Part shown: piece by piece, positions 14,601-24,439 of the stretch
Numbering within the stretch: position 1 is the first letter of the stretch
Layout: each line of letters begins with the position of its first letter
Assembly: GCF_051622035.1 (NCBI RefSeq)
Contig: NC_135357.1
Span: 19,155,256 to 19,219,255, forward strand
Origin: Arctopsyche grandis
Taxonomy: Eukaryota; Arthropoda; Insecta; Trichoptera; Hydropsychidae
Length of the DNA: 64,000 nt
Direction of reading: 5' to 3'
Translations under genes and position numbers: made by a program
The notes under the pieces: generated by a model
Told to the model about the DNA's origin: nothing
Database searches by the model: none
The model's input: the letters and a program-made list of their open reading frames with translations, nothing else

Positions 14601-16409
14601 TTGCATTTTCCAAACAATTCAAATTAATTCCTTGAATAAGTCAATAGTTTTTATCTCAATAAACATAATAGGATGAAAAATCGCATTAGTTAATGTGACT
14701 AATTTATTATAACATTCGCTAAAAAACGCCAATAAGGCTTTAAATTAATCTTCAACATTGTTTCCAAAATAAAACAACCAATTATTTCATATAATTGTAA
14801 TATATATAAAACACCGACAAAATTATTCAATTCTTCTTTCAAACAATATAATATGTATAGTCCACGAATAGCACACATACCCAAACTGGGCAGGCATATC
14901 AAGTTTAATATACATATATTCAATAAATATGATTATACATATTAGGAATAGAAATTAATGGCATGCGTCATGAATAAAAACAAAGTAAAAAAAGGCTAAT
15001 TTTCAATTTCCATTATATTAAGGTGACCATGTTTTTCAAATTGAAAACCAGCACATTTTATCAACAAAAAAATTTTTTTTTTTTCTAAATACTTCCATTA
15101 TTAAAAACTAACAAAGAATTAATTTACTTTAATGCTCTTATAAAATTCTACACAGAACTGGTTAAAATTATTCTTATCGATTAGCAAATATTTTAAAGTT
15201 TTAACATTTAATATTGCGTTTTATCGCTAGACCACATATTATTCATCAAAGAAAAAAGGGTGCTACTTTTGTATGCGGTCTACCTTCACATATCTACTTA
15301 AGTATGCGATCTACCTTCACGTTTTTACTTTAATATGCGGTCTCACTGTCTCAGTTCTCGCATGTGACACTGAGACTGAATAATACCGACCCTAACAACC
15401 TAATCTTAAATGAATAGGGCCAACCTTAACTTAACCTAATCTATCCTGACCGTTAAATAAATAGATGTTGTCTGCTAAGATATCAAGTTTTATTTCATCA
15501 ATATTTTCACAAAAAAAAACATATCTTAGCAGCCAACACATATTTATTTAAGGATCAGGATAGGTTAGGTTAAGTTAAGGTTGGCCCTATTCATTTAAGA
15601 GATATGTATCTGCTGACAATATTTTGATAGAAATGCTTCGACAAGATTATGGGGCGGCAGTAAAAAAACAAAAATTATAATAAACATTTCGTTGCTACGA
15701 TACAAATAAAATAATCGACTGCGATTCAAAGGTAGATCGCATACTAAAGTAGCACCGAAAAAAGTCCATCTGCAGATGCATATGTTCCCGATAAACAAAG
15801 ACAATATTTGACTAATTTGCCGGTATTTTTGTAGGAGGCAACATTTTCACTGAAGGCTTTGTATACTTAAATACATCTATTAGATAAAAAAAAAGTGTAC
15901 AGGTTTTATTTCACGACTTACCATACTCAAAAAACCAGTACTGTACTGGTAGAAACAGTATGAATGGTCACCTTATATTATATGGTAATCCCGACCTATA
16001 CACAATTTAGATTCTTGATATGGGTATTTAGAATTGATTGGAGTTTGAACTATGGCAAATAGAATTGTGATTGTGATAACAGTAGAAAACATGGAAGCTT
16101 ACCACAACAGCAAACAAGGAACTTGGCAAAGGTGTAGAGAAAGGCCTTGACGAAATCGACATTGTAGTAGAAGGCGTCGTCAGAGGCACGGGTCTCGGTG
16201 AGATGGGAAATGGCAGCGTCCGCGAAGAGGGTCAGGTTGAGATGCTGGTCGGGGGTGTGGTTGTGGTTGAGAGTGATCGGATCCGCTTCGGGCTCGCCCA
16301 CCGGCACGGGCAGACCCAGACTCCGCTTGAGCAGTTCGTCGACCACGAAGAGTGGTGGCACGCGCAGACCAGCCTCGGCCAGGGTGGCCAGCCGAGCCCA
16401 CACGGCCAT
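11642..16409 (-). CDS. Trc8: Trc8/RNF139-type ER multi-pass RING-H2 E3 ubiquitin ligase, complete
   Basis: Two coding exons: 16409-16103 and 13407-11642. The junction is CTGTTGTG|GTAAGC to TTCCAG|GT and restores a Gly codon, giving 690 aa (human RNF139 is 664). The N-terminus contains the family-like LRVPPLFVVDELL. About a dozen hydrophobic segments follow, including a block matching RNF139/RNF145 (GCETITAVLGM, LFYILALQTGL, NPMLMSLSASH, EKLDDYVYYIRAFG). The RING-H2 lies at residues 609-646 with C609, C612, C624, H626, H629, C632, C643 and C646, then an acidic Ser/Glu tail. Known role: sterol-responsive ER ubiquitin ligase that limits sterol synthesis and acts in ER-associated degradation; in flies it restrains growth. 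The start ATG in exon 1 has context GACGAGATGGCC inside a GC-rich block. RNF145 is the alternative paralogue, but NHYFH and CLRKWLY fit RNF139 better. Confidence 0.93.
13646..14344 (+). mobile_element. internally deleted mariner element in the Trc8 intron (699 bp)
   Basis: The ends are imperfect inverted repeats of about 31 bp: TTAAGCTGTTCGGAAAGAAA at the left, and TTAGGTTGTTCAGAAAGAAA as the reverse complement of the right end, each followed by T(C/T)CATC(G/A)TTTT. TA dinucleotides flank both sides (13644-13645 and 14345-14346), the expected mariner target duplication. A full mariner is about 1.3 kb, so roughly half is missing. It lies antisense within the single intron of Trc8. Confidence 0.85.
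13800..14130 (+). pseudogene. mariner transposase remnant (N-terminal HTH region)
   Basis: The reading frame contains the mariner DNA-binding landmarks: a WFHRFKSGNRNLQD-like segment, SGRPSKFD, then LLEE and DPRKT. A stop at about 14053 interrupts the frame before a following segment (NIAIKLGSCTSSV) that still resembles the family. The catalytic DD34D region was not found. This is a dead copy. Confidence 0.8.
15021..15973. mobile_element. nested foldback MITE in the Trc8 intron (953 bp)
   Basis: Outer ends are exact 10-bp inverted repeats (AGGTGACCAT at 15021-15030; ATGGTCACCT at 15964-15973), flanked by TA on both sides. This suggests a Tc1/mariner-type MITE. Inside lies a second inverted repeat at about 15259-15765 with ends near GTGCTACTTTTGTATGCGGT. 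Within that is a foldback at about 15408-15600 whose arms, each about 80 bp, contain GGCCAACCTTAACTTAACCT. There is no transposase. Confidence 0.65.
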
Positions 16410-16800
16410 CTCGTCACTCGCTATTCACTGGTTACCTGTCACCTGTCAATTGTCACCTGTCAGCTGTCAGCCGACGAGCACTCCCCACTCCCCACTCCCC
16501 GCAGTCTGCAGTGTGCAGTCCGCAGCCGCGGCCGCTGTCAACCGGCCGGGCCGCGTTACCAACACAACACATGCATACACTAAAACGCACCGCAGCCACA
16601 CATCTATCACGGCTATTCGCCTCGCTATGCGCTGTCACACTACTCACACTCCACACCTCACTCGTGAGATGTCATTACGGCATTGCCACTACCGCTCCTC
16701 CGAAATCAAATTTAACATGCAGTTTAGTTGTGGTGCTACCCATTAGACTTCGATTGAAAATAATGAGGAACGGATTTCGAAAAATTGGGTTGTAGCGTTC
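16410..16800 (-). promoter_or_regulatory. GC-rich promoter / 5' UTR block of Trc8
   Basis: Immediately upstream of the Trc8 start codon (on the minus strand) is a GC-rich block with repeated CACCTGTCA/CAGCTGTCA units (about 16438-16470), E-box-like CAGCTG and CACCTG cores, CCCCACTCC repeats and CGCGGCCGC. It contrasts sharply with the AT-rich surroundings and fits a CpG-type promoter with 5' UTR. No TATA box stands out. Long frames on the opposite strand here are by-products of the GC content. Confidence 0.5.
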
Positions 16801-17160
16801 TTTATTGTTGCATGGTTTTAAGTTGGCAGCACTACATACACCATACTATGGGTAAATGGCGGCTCGTGCATTGGGCTGCAGTACTCTCAGTACAGTACAA
16901 ATGCATGCTATTTTTGTCGTCCACATGGGCTGAGGGGCTGCGAACCTCCCAGTATAGTATATATTCAAGCTATTTTTCTTTTCATTCGATCACAACGAGC
17001 TACTACAGCTTGAATAATCTTTGCAGCCTGCAGATTATGGCGCAAATTGCGATCGCGCGCACGACAATCGTTGCCTCAAAAATGCCTTTCTATTATGCAC
17101 TAGTGTTGTGGCCGTTGAAATTTCAACGGGTGGTTTCGGAAACAAATTCATACATGATTT
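16801..17160. other. repeat-derived flank of the LTR element
   Basis: This interval holds fragments of other repeats. AATGGCGGCTCGTGCATTGG near 16855 resembles the end of the hAT element at 29184. GTTGAAATTTCAACGGGTGG near 17115, followed by TTTCGGAAA, is the repeat motif also found at about 21240, 21775 and 41715. No gene is evident. Confidence 0.45.
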
Positions 17161-17248
17161 TGTGGCGGCTCGCTATACGACATGGCCGAGTTTGGTCACC
17201 TTCCTACGAGTGGGGACCAACTCAGCTGGGTTCGGAGAGCGGCTACTC

Positions 17249-18406
17249 CAGAGAAGTGTTATACAATAGAAGTGCCCTATGGCATCAAAAGTGTCGACAG
17301 TTGAAGTGTGGCTGTAGCCACACTTAATTTTTTTCCGCCGCAGTCGTGTTCCGTGTATGGGGCTGGTCGTATCTCTGATAAACATTGTTCATATTACTGG
17401 CAAGATGGGGAAGTGCATCATTAAAAGTTGCACAATGCATTCAAATACACACAACAAACAACATGGAATACATTTTCATAGGTAAGTTAATCATTTAAGT
17501 AACATATTATTCAATTGACATCGTAATTTGACAAGTTGCATCTTGCGTCTTGCGACCGCCACCGACTGCATACAATTTCAGGGGTGGCACCAGAGAAATG
17601 TAAAAATAATTAAAAAACACTATAGCCTATATCGCCGGGTTTGCCGTGAAAAAAATATTACAAAAAATATGTTGTAATTATTGTTGTGATGCGCTAGTTT
17701 CTGAAAATCTACTTCCGTATCACAATTTAATTATTTTAAAAGATAAAGGAGGGTTAGTTTACCCCACTCAAGAAGTAATTGATATTTGCTGCACTTGTGA
17801 AGAATTATTTAAATGTGTCTTAACAGCAAGTGGTAATAACACCTTATTGCCAAAATACGATCTAAATTTTTTTGTAAGCAAAACTTTATATCAACTATTA
17901 GATACCTCCACCATTATTAGATTTGCTCCACATTTTGACGGAAATACAGAAAGTCATTGTTTATTACCAATTAAAGCAATAATCGAGAAATATTTTTTAT
18001 ACGATTACATTTTGAAAGTAAAATGTTTACTATAAAAAATAAAAGCGAAAGTAACCGTCAACGCTTTAATAAGCAAATTCTTTTTAGTGGTTTCTAATTT
18101 AATTTTTTTATTATTTGTATCAATATTTAATTGTAAATAAATCTCTAAACATGTATATTCTATTATCAAAAAATAAATAAAAAGGACTTTTATTTCTGTA
18201 GTGAATTTGTGATGACCCTAATTCCGTTCGTGAAAAAAGGTCTGTTAATTAAAAGCTGGCGCGTAGACACGATGTTCTGACTCTTTCTCGCGCGCGGACA
18301 CGCTTACGAGCGTGACAGAGACAACTATTACTAATTATAGTCTGTGAACGCGCTTGACACAGGATATTTGTTCAAAAAGGCACTTCTATTGTATAACACT
18401 TCTCTG
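17249..18406 (+). mobile_element. P-element-like transposon, internally deleted (1158 bp)
   Basis: Perfect 28-bp terminal inverted repeats occupy 17249-17276 and 18379-18406 (CAGAGAAGTGTTATACAATA, then GAAGTGCC). The 8-bp target duplication GGCTACTC is exact at 17241-17248 and 18407-18414. An empty version of the site is present in the other LTR at about 19337. An 8-bp duplication, long perfect inverted ends and a THAP-containing reading frame all point to the P superfamily. Most of the transposase is missing, so it is non-autonomous, but the perfect ends suggest recent movement. Confidence 0.92.
17406..18035 (+). pseudogene. P/THAP9-type transposase, central part missing
   Basis: The first exon at 17406-17481 starts MGKCIIKSC and reaches HGIHFHR, the first half of a THAP zinc finger (C-x4-C pair, then the HFHR motif). 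It is followed by a good donor (AG|GTAAGT). A second block at about 17646-18035 encodes a Cys-containing C-terminal part (NYCCDALVS, KGGLVYPTQEVIDICCTCE) that resembles the C-terminal region of P and THAP9 transposases and ends at a normal stop. The RNase H-like catalytic core between them is absent, so the product cannot be an active transposase. Confidence 0.75.
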
Positions 18407-19429
18407 GGCTACTCACTCTGCCTTCAGCTGTCATAAATAAAACACTTGCATTAACATGCCAGTCGTCTCATTCGTTCATCCCCCATAACTGGTGACCCCC
18501 GACATCGAGCCACGCAGCCTCGATTAATTCAGCATGCCGCTGCTCATCCCTGCCTCGCCGAGCCAGACGGGAAAGCTACCCGCCGCGCCGCCATCGCCAT
18601 CGACACAGCACGTCACGGCCCGCGGGTGACAATAAACGAGCAGACACGGCTACCTACCTACCTACCTACCGACTGGAGTCCAGCCACAACGTCGATGACA
18701 GGTGCTTAAAAAAATGGGGGAGCGAATGAGACGACGATCTTGACAGCTGGATGTGGAGTCATGCGTGATCCAGTACACATAGAACGGTCATCCAGCACCA
18801 CAAGACATACACCACCTCAGCACCATCATCATCATCATCATCAAGGCCCCGTCCGTCCCCACGAGCGTCGTCACGCCGAGACGGGCGGCAGCGCTACAAC
18901 ACCTCCACGAGCCACAACGACTCACGGTCCAGCTCGGAGTATCATCAACCACATCGATGCCCCTGCCGCCCCCGCCGCCCCACCAACCGACATCAGCCTC
19001 GGAAGAGCGGCGCCGGCGCAGCATCGCATCGGCGCGACCATCGGACGAGCCACCGTTCTGCTCGCGACGTCACCGCCCTTGAATATACCGACCATTCAGG
19101 GCGGTACACCTACACAGCGGATGACCCACGTCAACAATTTTTTTTCTCCCCACTCAATAATTTTTTTCTCTTTCTTTGTGTAACAATATTTTTTTTTCTT
19201 TGTAAAATTTGTTTCTTTGTAATTTTTGTATCGCTGATGCTTGGGGGGGGGAGTTATGTGGCGGCTCGCTATACGACATGGCCGAGTTTGGTTACCTTCC
19301 TGCGAGTGGGGACCAACTCGGCTGGGTTCGGAGAGCGGCTACTCACTCTGCTACTCACTCTGCCTTCAGCTGTCATAAATAAAACACGTGCATTAACATG
19401 CCAGTCGTCTCATTCGTTCATCCCCCATA

Positions 19430-20096
19430 ATTTTGTAGGAATATAGTACAACTTGTGCTATTACATCAAAACCAGCGATCTCATTATCGATCCTGTCCAA
19501 AACCGCATAACTCGAGGGCAACGACCCCTTCGACCATTCCAGAAGGAAGAGTTCATCGTTCGATCGTTAAACAACGAAACCCAGCAGTGATGTGAACAGG
19601 CGACCGCAACGCATGTTCCGAAAGACATTTACACGTGAAAAGTCATTAACTCGTGGCACACGCTTGCATTCTCAAACGAACGACGTCCTGGCTCTGAACC
19701 CATAAAACCACACATGTACCGAGCACCCGCCTCAAATATCAACCCGTGTCTCTAACACGTGTGTCCTGGAAACGAAGACAAAGCATTTGCACGCGACACG
19801 CTCCAACCCAAAAGGTATATAAAGCAACACAGCAGCTCCAGACACCAGAGTGATCCACTGGAGTTGAACCAGTTCACATCTCCGAAGCGCTCTTCCTCTT
19901 CGCTCCAACCTCTTCGTACATACAATAACCATTGTACCAATTGAACGAAAATAAACGATCCTCTTTCAAACTCAACTGAATTTCCATAGGCCGGGAAACG
20001 GTCGAAACCTTTCATCCGTCCTATAATTGGTGACCACCGACTACTAAATTGGTGATTACTAAAATTTAAAATATAGTTACAATACAGGTACAAGGT
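19430..20096 (+). mobile_element. LTR fragment of a second retroelement
   Basis: A TATATAAAG box at about 19816 is followed by a probable R/U5 region, an AATAAA near 19950, and then CCTATAATTGGTGACCACCGAC at about 20023. This is the same order (TATA, polyadenylation signal, primer-binding-site-like TGGTGACC) as at an LTR/internal junction. The primer-site core matches that of the TRIM-like element. The 5' end is not defined and no internal genes follow, because the sequence passes directly into a LINE fragment at about 20097. Confidence 0.55.
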
Positions 20097-21058
20097 AATG
20101 TGTTATTCCAGATCCAGATCTATCCCCGATCGTACCTTTTCATATCTTGCTGGTAACTCTTTATTGAACTGGATCGATTCTAGTGTTGATCTTGGGGTTG
20201 CATTCCAGAGTGACCTAAATTTCTCTGATCATATTGACTCGTGTTGCTCTGCCTCACGAATGCTTGGGTTTGTCTTTCGTAATTCTCGACACTACCATAA
20301 TCCCGCTGTTTTGAGATTGCTGTACAATGCTTTAGTTAGGAGTGGAGTATCTTGGAATACACCTCTATGATCCGGAATCGTTCCACTAAATCTCTATCTA
20401 TGAAACTTGAACTTATCCAAAGACGCTTTCTCCGACTGCTTTATAAGGAGCAATATAGGATTTACCCATATTTATTTCCTTCACAATTCGTCATGGGTAT
20501 GGTCGGCTACACTTCCCTTGAACACAGGAGGAGTGTTGCCCTCATCAAGTTCTTGTTTTCCATATTTAGAGGCTATATCTCCTGTCCGTCTCCTGGCTGA
20601 GTTGGGCCTTCATGCTCCGGAGAGTGTGATATGGACCCGACATCGTCCCCTTTTTACATACCTCCTTTGCATTTCACTTGGTTTTCGTGTTAATAGTAAT
20701 TCACACTCCTCTGGCTAGAGCTGTGGCTTATAGTTATTCTCCTATTCCTCGTGGCCTCCGTTTCTTAAATTCACTGGATGGTGCCATTGACATTTGTCAC
20801 ATCTCTCTTCATTCTCAGCACCACTCCCATTCCTCGCGACCATTTAGAAAGGTTGAGTTAGTTTGTTTAGTTATGATATTTATTTGTCATGTTTATTTAT
20901 TTATCTTTTCTTTATTTAAGTATTTTTAATTGTAAAATTTCATGTGCTTTTTTCCTTTCTTAATCTTTTTAGCGCTTTTTCAACGCTTTGGAGCAATCTG
21001 TTAGACGAGTGTGCTTGATTAATTGATGTTGTATAATAATAAAATAAAATAAAATACG
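20097..21058 (+). pseudogene. 5'-truncated, decayed non-LTR retrotransposon (LINE)
   Basis: Translated pieces in shifting frames match the region after the reverse transcriptase core of Jockey/I-like LINEs: DLGVAFQSDLNFSDHI, RMLGFVFRNSRH, LRLLYNALVRS, LELIQRRFLRLLYK and TSLEHRRSVALIKFLF. Frameshifts at about 20350 and 20600 and several stops show that it is dead. A 3' UTR-like AT-rich part follows and ends in AATAATAAAATAAAATAAAA at about 21030-21056, a typical LINE tail. Only the last kilobase of the element is present. Confidence 0.75.
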
Positions 21059-21059
21059 A

Positions 21060-21845
21060 ATAGTAATAATTAATCGAAATCGGAACTAAAACCGAAATTG
21101 GGAATTGGAACTTAAACAAGGATCGGTATCCGGAACTGAAAATGGAGTCCGTATCCGAAACAAAAAGGAATCCAGAATCCGGCGGCCCCCGGTGCCATCG
21201 CTGCCGCCTCGAGGCTACCGAAAATCGAAATCGAAACGGGTGGTAGTTTCGAAACGGGTGGTTTCGGAAAGGAGTTAATACACGTGTGGCGGCTCGCTAT
21301 ATGACATGGTCGAGTTCGGTCACTTCGGTCAACTCGGCCGCGTTCAGAGTTGCTACTATCACTTCGTCTTCGGCCGTCATAATAAACACACGTGCATTAA
21401 CAAGCCAGTCGTCTCATTCGTTCCATCCCCTAAACACGAATTATAAATTACGAATTACGTACGCCGACTTCAGACCCCCCCCCCACACTTCCCCGCTACC
21501 ACACTACCCTGCTACCCACACTGCATTTTATTCGGCCGCGGCTGAGTGAAATCCCTGCGTCTCAAATACTCGGCTGTGATTGGTTCCCCATTCTTGTCCA
21601 CGTTCTGTCCCTTTTTCAGTTGCGGATCCCGATTCTTTTTTCAGTTCCGGTTCCCTATTCCTTTTTCTATTCCGTATCCCGATTATTGTTTCAGTTCCGG
21701 ATCCCGAAGTGATACATTCGCGATGCACAGGACGTATCACTTCGTTATTCGTAATTCGTGTATCAATTTCTTTCCGAAACCACCCGTTTCGATTTCAATT
21801 TTGATTTCGAGGGCGGCGACTTTTGATTTCGATATTAATTTTGAT
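21060..21845. mobile_element. inverted-repeat element hosting a solo LTR
   Basis: The left part (about 21225-21284) contains CGAAACGGGTGGTTTCGGAA and ATACACG. The right part (about 21750-21800) contains the reverse complement, ATACACGAATTACGAA... in inverted order. The outer parts on both sides carry repeated GGATC/CGGAACTGAAA-type sequence in opposite orientation. The motif with TTCAACGGGTGGTTTCGGAA recurs at about 17115 and, inverted, at about 41715. This is therefore one of several copies of an unclassified family with inverted ends. No coding sequence is credible. Confidence 0.5.
21285..21433 (+). mobile_element. solo LTR of the TRIM-like family
   Basis: Starts TGTGGCGGCTCGCTATATGA and ends CATCCCCTAA, with the internal GTGCATTAACAAGCCAGTCG and TCTCATTCGTTC shared with the LTRs of the element at 17161-19429. 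ACACG flanks both sides (21280-21284 and 21434-21438), a 5-bp target duplication. Only one LTR is present, so the internal part was lost by LTR-LTR recombination. Confidence 0.85.
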
Positions 21846-23207
21846 TATGTACTTATAAAGTAGTCTTCAGAAGGTTAAATCTAATGAAAAATATAAAATT
21901 GATGTTTAAAATTGTTTTATTCTTATGTCTATATTTTCGTTCATTATCGACTGTTATTGTTCAAATTAATAAATAATTAATGTTAAAATTTGTTGATTTT
22001 TTAATATAAATTTAAAATTGAGTAGAAGCTACATGGCAACAAATTTTATTTTCACATTAATCGCAGAATTATCGATAAAATTAATAAAAATCTTTTATTT
22101 TCATTTCTGTTATTCATATTGATCATGTATATTTGCAATAAAAACTAATTAAAAGCTTGTTACTAGTGAAACTAACAAAAAGCTTGTAAAAACAGAGAAT
22201 TTTCACGACATGCCAATGGTAGACATAATGTGTAGCGTTTTCCAAAAAAACATAGATAGCCTTGTAACAAGCTAAGAAGAGGTATGTATGTAAAAAATAG
22301 CCACCTTCTCAACAAAATAATACAATCGGGCAACTATAGATGGCGCTAGGCCTTTGCAAAGAATATTGAAATGAAATATAGATTAATATCATAATAAATT
22401 AGTATTTCAATAACAATAAAGAAAATAAGGGGAAAAAATGAATAAATAAATTTTTACAGTGATTTCCAAATGATGTTTGATATCTGTGAGAATTTGTTTA
22501 CATTTGTATTTGAACTCATTTCCATTTCCTGATGGGTTTTAAAGACCACAAAAATATCGTGGTGTTTCATTTTTGGCCATGATGGGCAGTTTTTTCAGAC
22601 ATTCAAAGATATTTACTAAATTTATACAAAAATTTTGGAAATATTTAATTTTTTTCTTGAAAATCAAAATATAATTCTCATAGTTTCAAATTTCCTAATT
22701 TTACAGATTAGATTTTAAATTTGCTTAAATCTAACATGAATTCAACTTACAGCTACATATGTATGTACCTATGTACATATATTACATATATAATATTTCT
22801 AGTCGCCCGCCCGTCAGATACATATGTACAAATTAATTAAATGTGCAACTTCAAGGAAAGAACAAAACATTGAATGGCATGGTTGGTGACGTAAATGCAT
22901 TCAAGGGGACACTTTCCTTCCTAGAAGTGCAATAAGGAGAAAGGATTTAAAACAATTCGAAAATATGGCAGCCATGTTTACATATAGAAACTCACATGAA
23001 TATGATCAATATGACAATACGATATCTCTGTAAGAAATGAGTATGATAGAAGATTTAAAGATGTTTCAAATATAGAGGATATAATATTATTCATGTCATT
23101 CTCATTCAATGATGAAATACAAATAGAAGACATATCAATAAAATTAAAAGAATTTTTGGATGTGGACCAAATACTAGTTGAGGATCAAGAACTTCTTCTC
23201 AAAATAG
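21846..23207. other. intergenic, no gene seen
   Basis: AT-rich sequence with (TATG)n near 22750. A reading frame at 23093-23338 has no recognisable similarity and runs into the hAT element at 23208, so I do not call it a gene. Confidence 0.45.
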
Positions 23208-24122
23208 CAGGGATGTCATTTCGGCTTTTTCTTGGGGGGGGGGGGGGGAGGAAAAAATTGGTCAAATTGAAATTTTTTCAAAAAATATTTTCATATCGAA
23301 ATAAAAATGGAAATTATACCATGAATACAACCTACTGAGTTATAAAATATGAAAAAAATAAGCTTATTTTTGAAAAAAAGGTTCATAAAATTCATAAAAT
23401 CTTCACATCGCCAACAAAAATCGTGAATCAAATCTGTATCTCTAAAAAACTAGCAAATTAACTTAATTTCTACCGAGTGTCTTTTAACTTTATCTATGTA
23501 TGTATGTATGTATGTACGTAATAACAATAGATGAAGTTTTGTGATCATGCGAATATTCGAACTGAAGACTTTGACTAATTCGAACTTAGAATCGATCGAA
23601 TTATAAGTTTATTGCCAAGTTATATATAAAAATTCGTGAACATGCGTCAACCGGAAGTGGCAATTTACTCTTGTTCGATTTTTCTTCCACTATTTTTTTC
23701 GACCCTCAAAATATGTGTATACACGACAAAATTCAAGTATAATCCTTGTATCAGTGTGATGAAAATAAAAAAAAAATTAACCGGAAGTGGGATTTTTTCC
23801 TCTTAGAAAAGTCAAAAATATTGTGACCACACCCCTGAACGTATCAAGCTGAAAATTTATATATGTATTTCCACGACATTGGGTCTCCCCGTACCGATTC
23901 TGAGAAATAACTAATAACGGTCATTGTTTAGCCTAAATGCACTTAGAGTCCAGATATAATCTATGGAAGTAAGTGCATGCATTTAGTTAATCCGATAACA
24001 GATATCCGTTGGTCTAAGTGCAATTCGCTCAATCCGCGGCGTACGTAACACTATTTTCTAAATTAATAAATTTAGGGGGGGCGAGTGCCCCTCCCCCCAT
24101 GCCCCTCCAAATGACGTCCTTG
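23208..24122. mobile_element. hAT-type non-autonomous element (915 bp)
   Basis: Ends CAGGGATGTCATTT and, as the reverse complement of the right end, CAAGGACGTCATTT form imperfect inverted repeats. The 8-bp flank CAAAATAG is exact on both sides (23200-23207 and 24123-24130). An 8-bp duplication and CAG-type ends are hAT hallmarks. G-rich and C-rich subterminal tracts (about 23233 and 24075-24105) are also inverted. No transposase is encoded. The interior contains a piece of the (CA)n repeat family (about 23480-23720) and a piece of an LTR (about 23870-24053), so other elements landed in it or were captured. Confidence 0.85.
23870..24053 (-). repeat. LTR family B fragment, minus orientation
   Basis: Shares CATTGTTTAGCCTA(C/A)ATGCAC, the GATTCTGAGAA/CAATTCTGAGAA block and the terminal GTACGTAACA with the solo LTR at 31274-31660, in the same orientation. 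Only the 5' half of the LTR is present. It lies inside the hAT element at 23208-24122. Confidence 0.6.
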
Positions 24123-24439
24123 CAAAATAGTTATTGAAATTTACTTTGTGAAAAAAAATATCGATGTTTTTGGAGATGTGCGGTATTAGACAACTTTTTT
24201 CGATTCTACTTACTACTCTGCAAAGCAACATTTTCCACCATGAATGAATTCAAAACCAAACATCGCTCCCGTAAAACAGATGACCATTTGAAATCATGTT
24301 TACGAATAACTGTAAGTACATATGAACAACAATATGACAAGCTTGCCGAAAATATGCAATGTCATGTTTCTGAAGTACATTATTTGCATTAATAAAAACA
24401 AAATTAACGAACATATTGTTTTATTTATAAACTATGTAT

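Larger units (their letters stand above)
17161..19429 (+). mobile_element. short non-autonomous LTR element (TRIM-like), 5' LTR interrupted
   Basis: The 5' LTR begins TGTGGCGGCTCGCTATACGA at 17161 and ends near 18487 (CATCCCCCATA), interrupted by the P-like element at 17249-18406. The 3' LTR is 19257-19429 with the same start and end and contains a CATAAATAAAA polyadenylation-type signal. A primer-binding-site-like TGGTGACCCCCGAC starts at 18490, two or three bases after the 5' LTR. A polypurine tract of nine Gs precedes the 3' LTR at about 19243-19253. ATTT flanks both sides. The internal part is only about 0.77 kb and encodes a low-complexity His/Pro/Ala/Thr-rich frame (18740-19183), with no gag, protease, reverse transcriptase or integrase. 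It must be mobilised in trans. The 3' LTR carries a 12-bp tandem duplication (CTACTCACTCTG). Confidence 0.85.

Noticed and set aside
16198-16795. Reading frames of 126-182 codons on the plus strand opposite Trc8 exon 1
   Set aside because: They lie antisense to the Trc8 first exon and its GC-rich promoter, overlap one another in several frames, and show no recognisable domain. GC-rich DNA yields long random frames.
18740-19183. 147-codon His/Pro/Thr/Ala-rich frame
   Set aside because: It lies wholly inside the TRIM-like LTR element between primer site and polypurine tract and is low-complexity. I treat it as part of the element, not a host gene.
21528-21863. Three overlapping frames rich in Arg/Glu/Gly or Phe/Ser
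   Set aside because: They arise from short iterated GGATC/GAACTG-type sequence in the inverted-repeat element.
23093-23338. 81-codon frame ending in a Gly run
   Set aside because: It crosses the target duplication and left end of the hAT element at 23208, and no part resembles a known protein.
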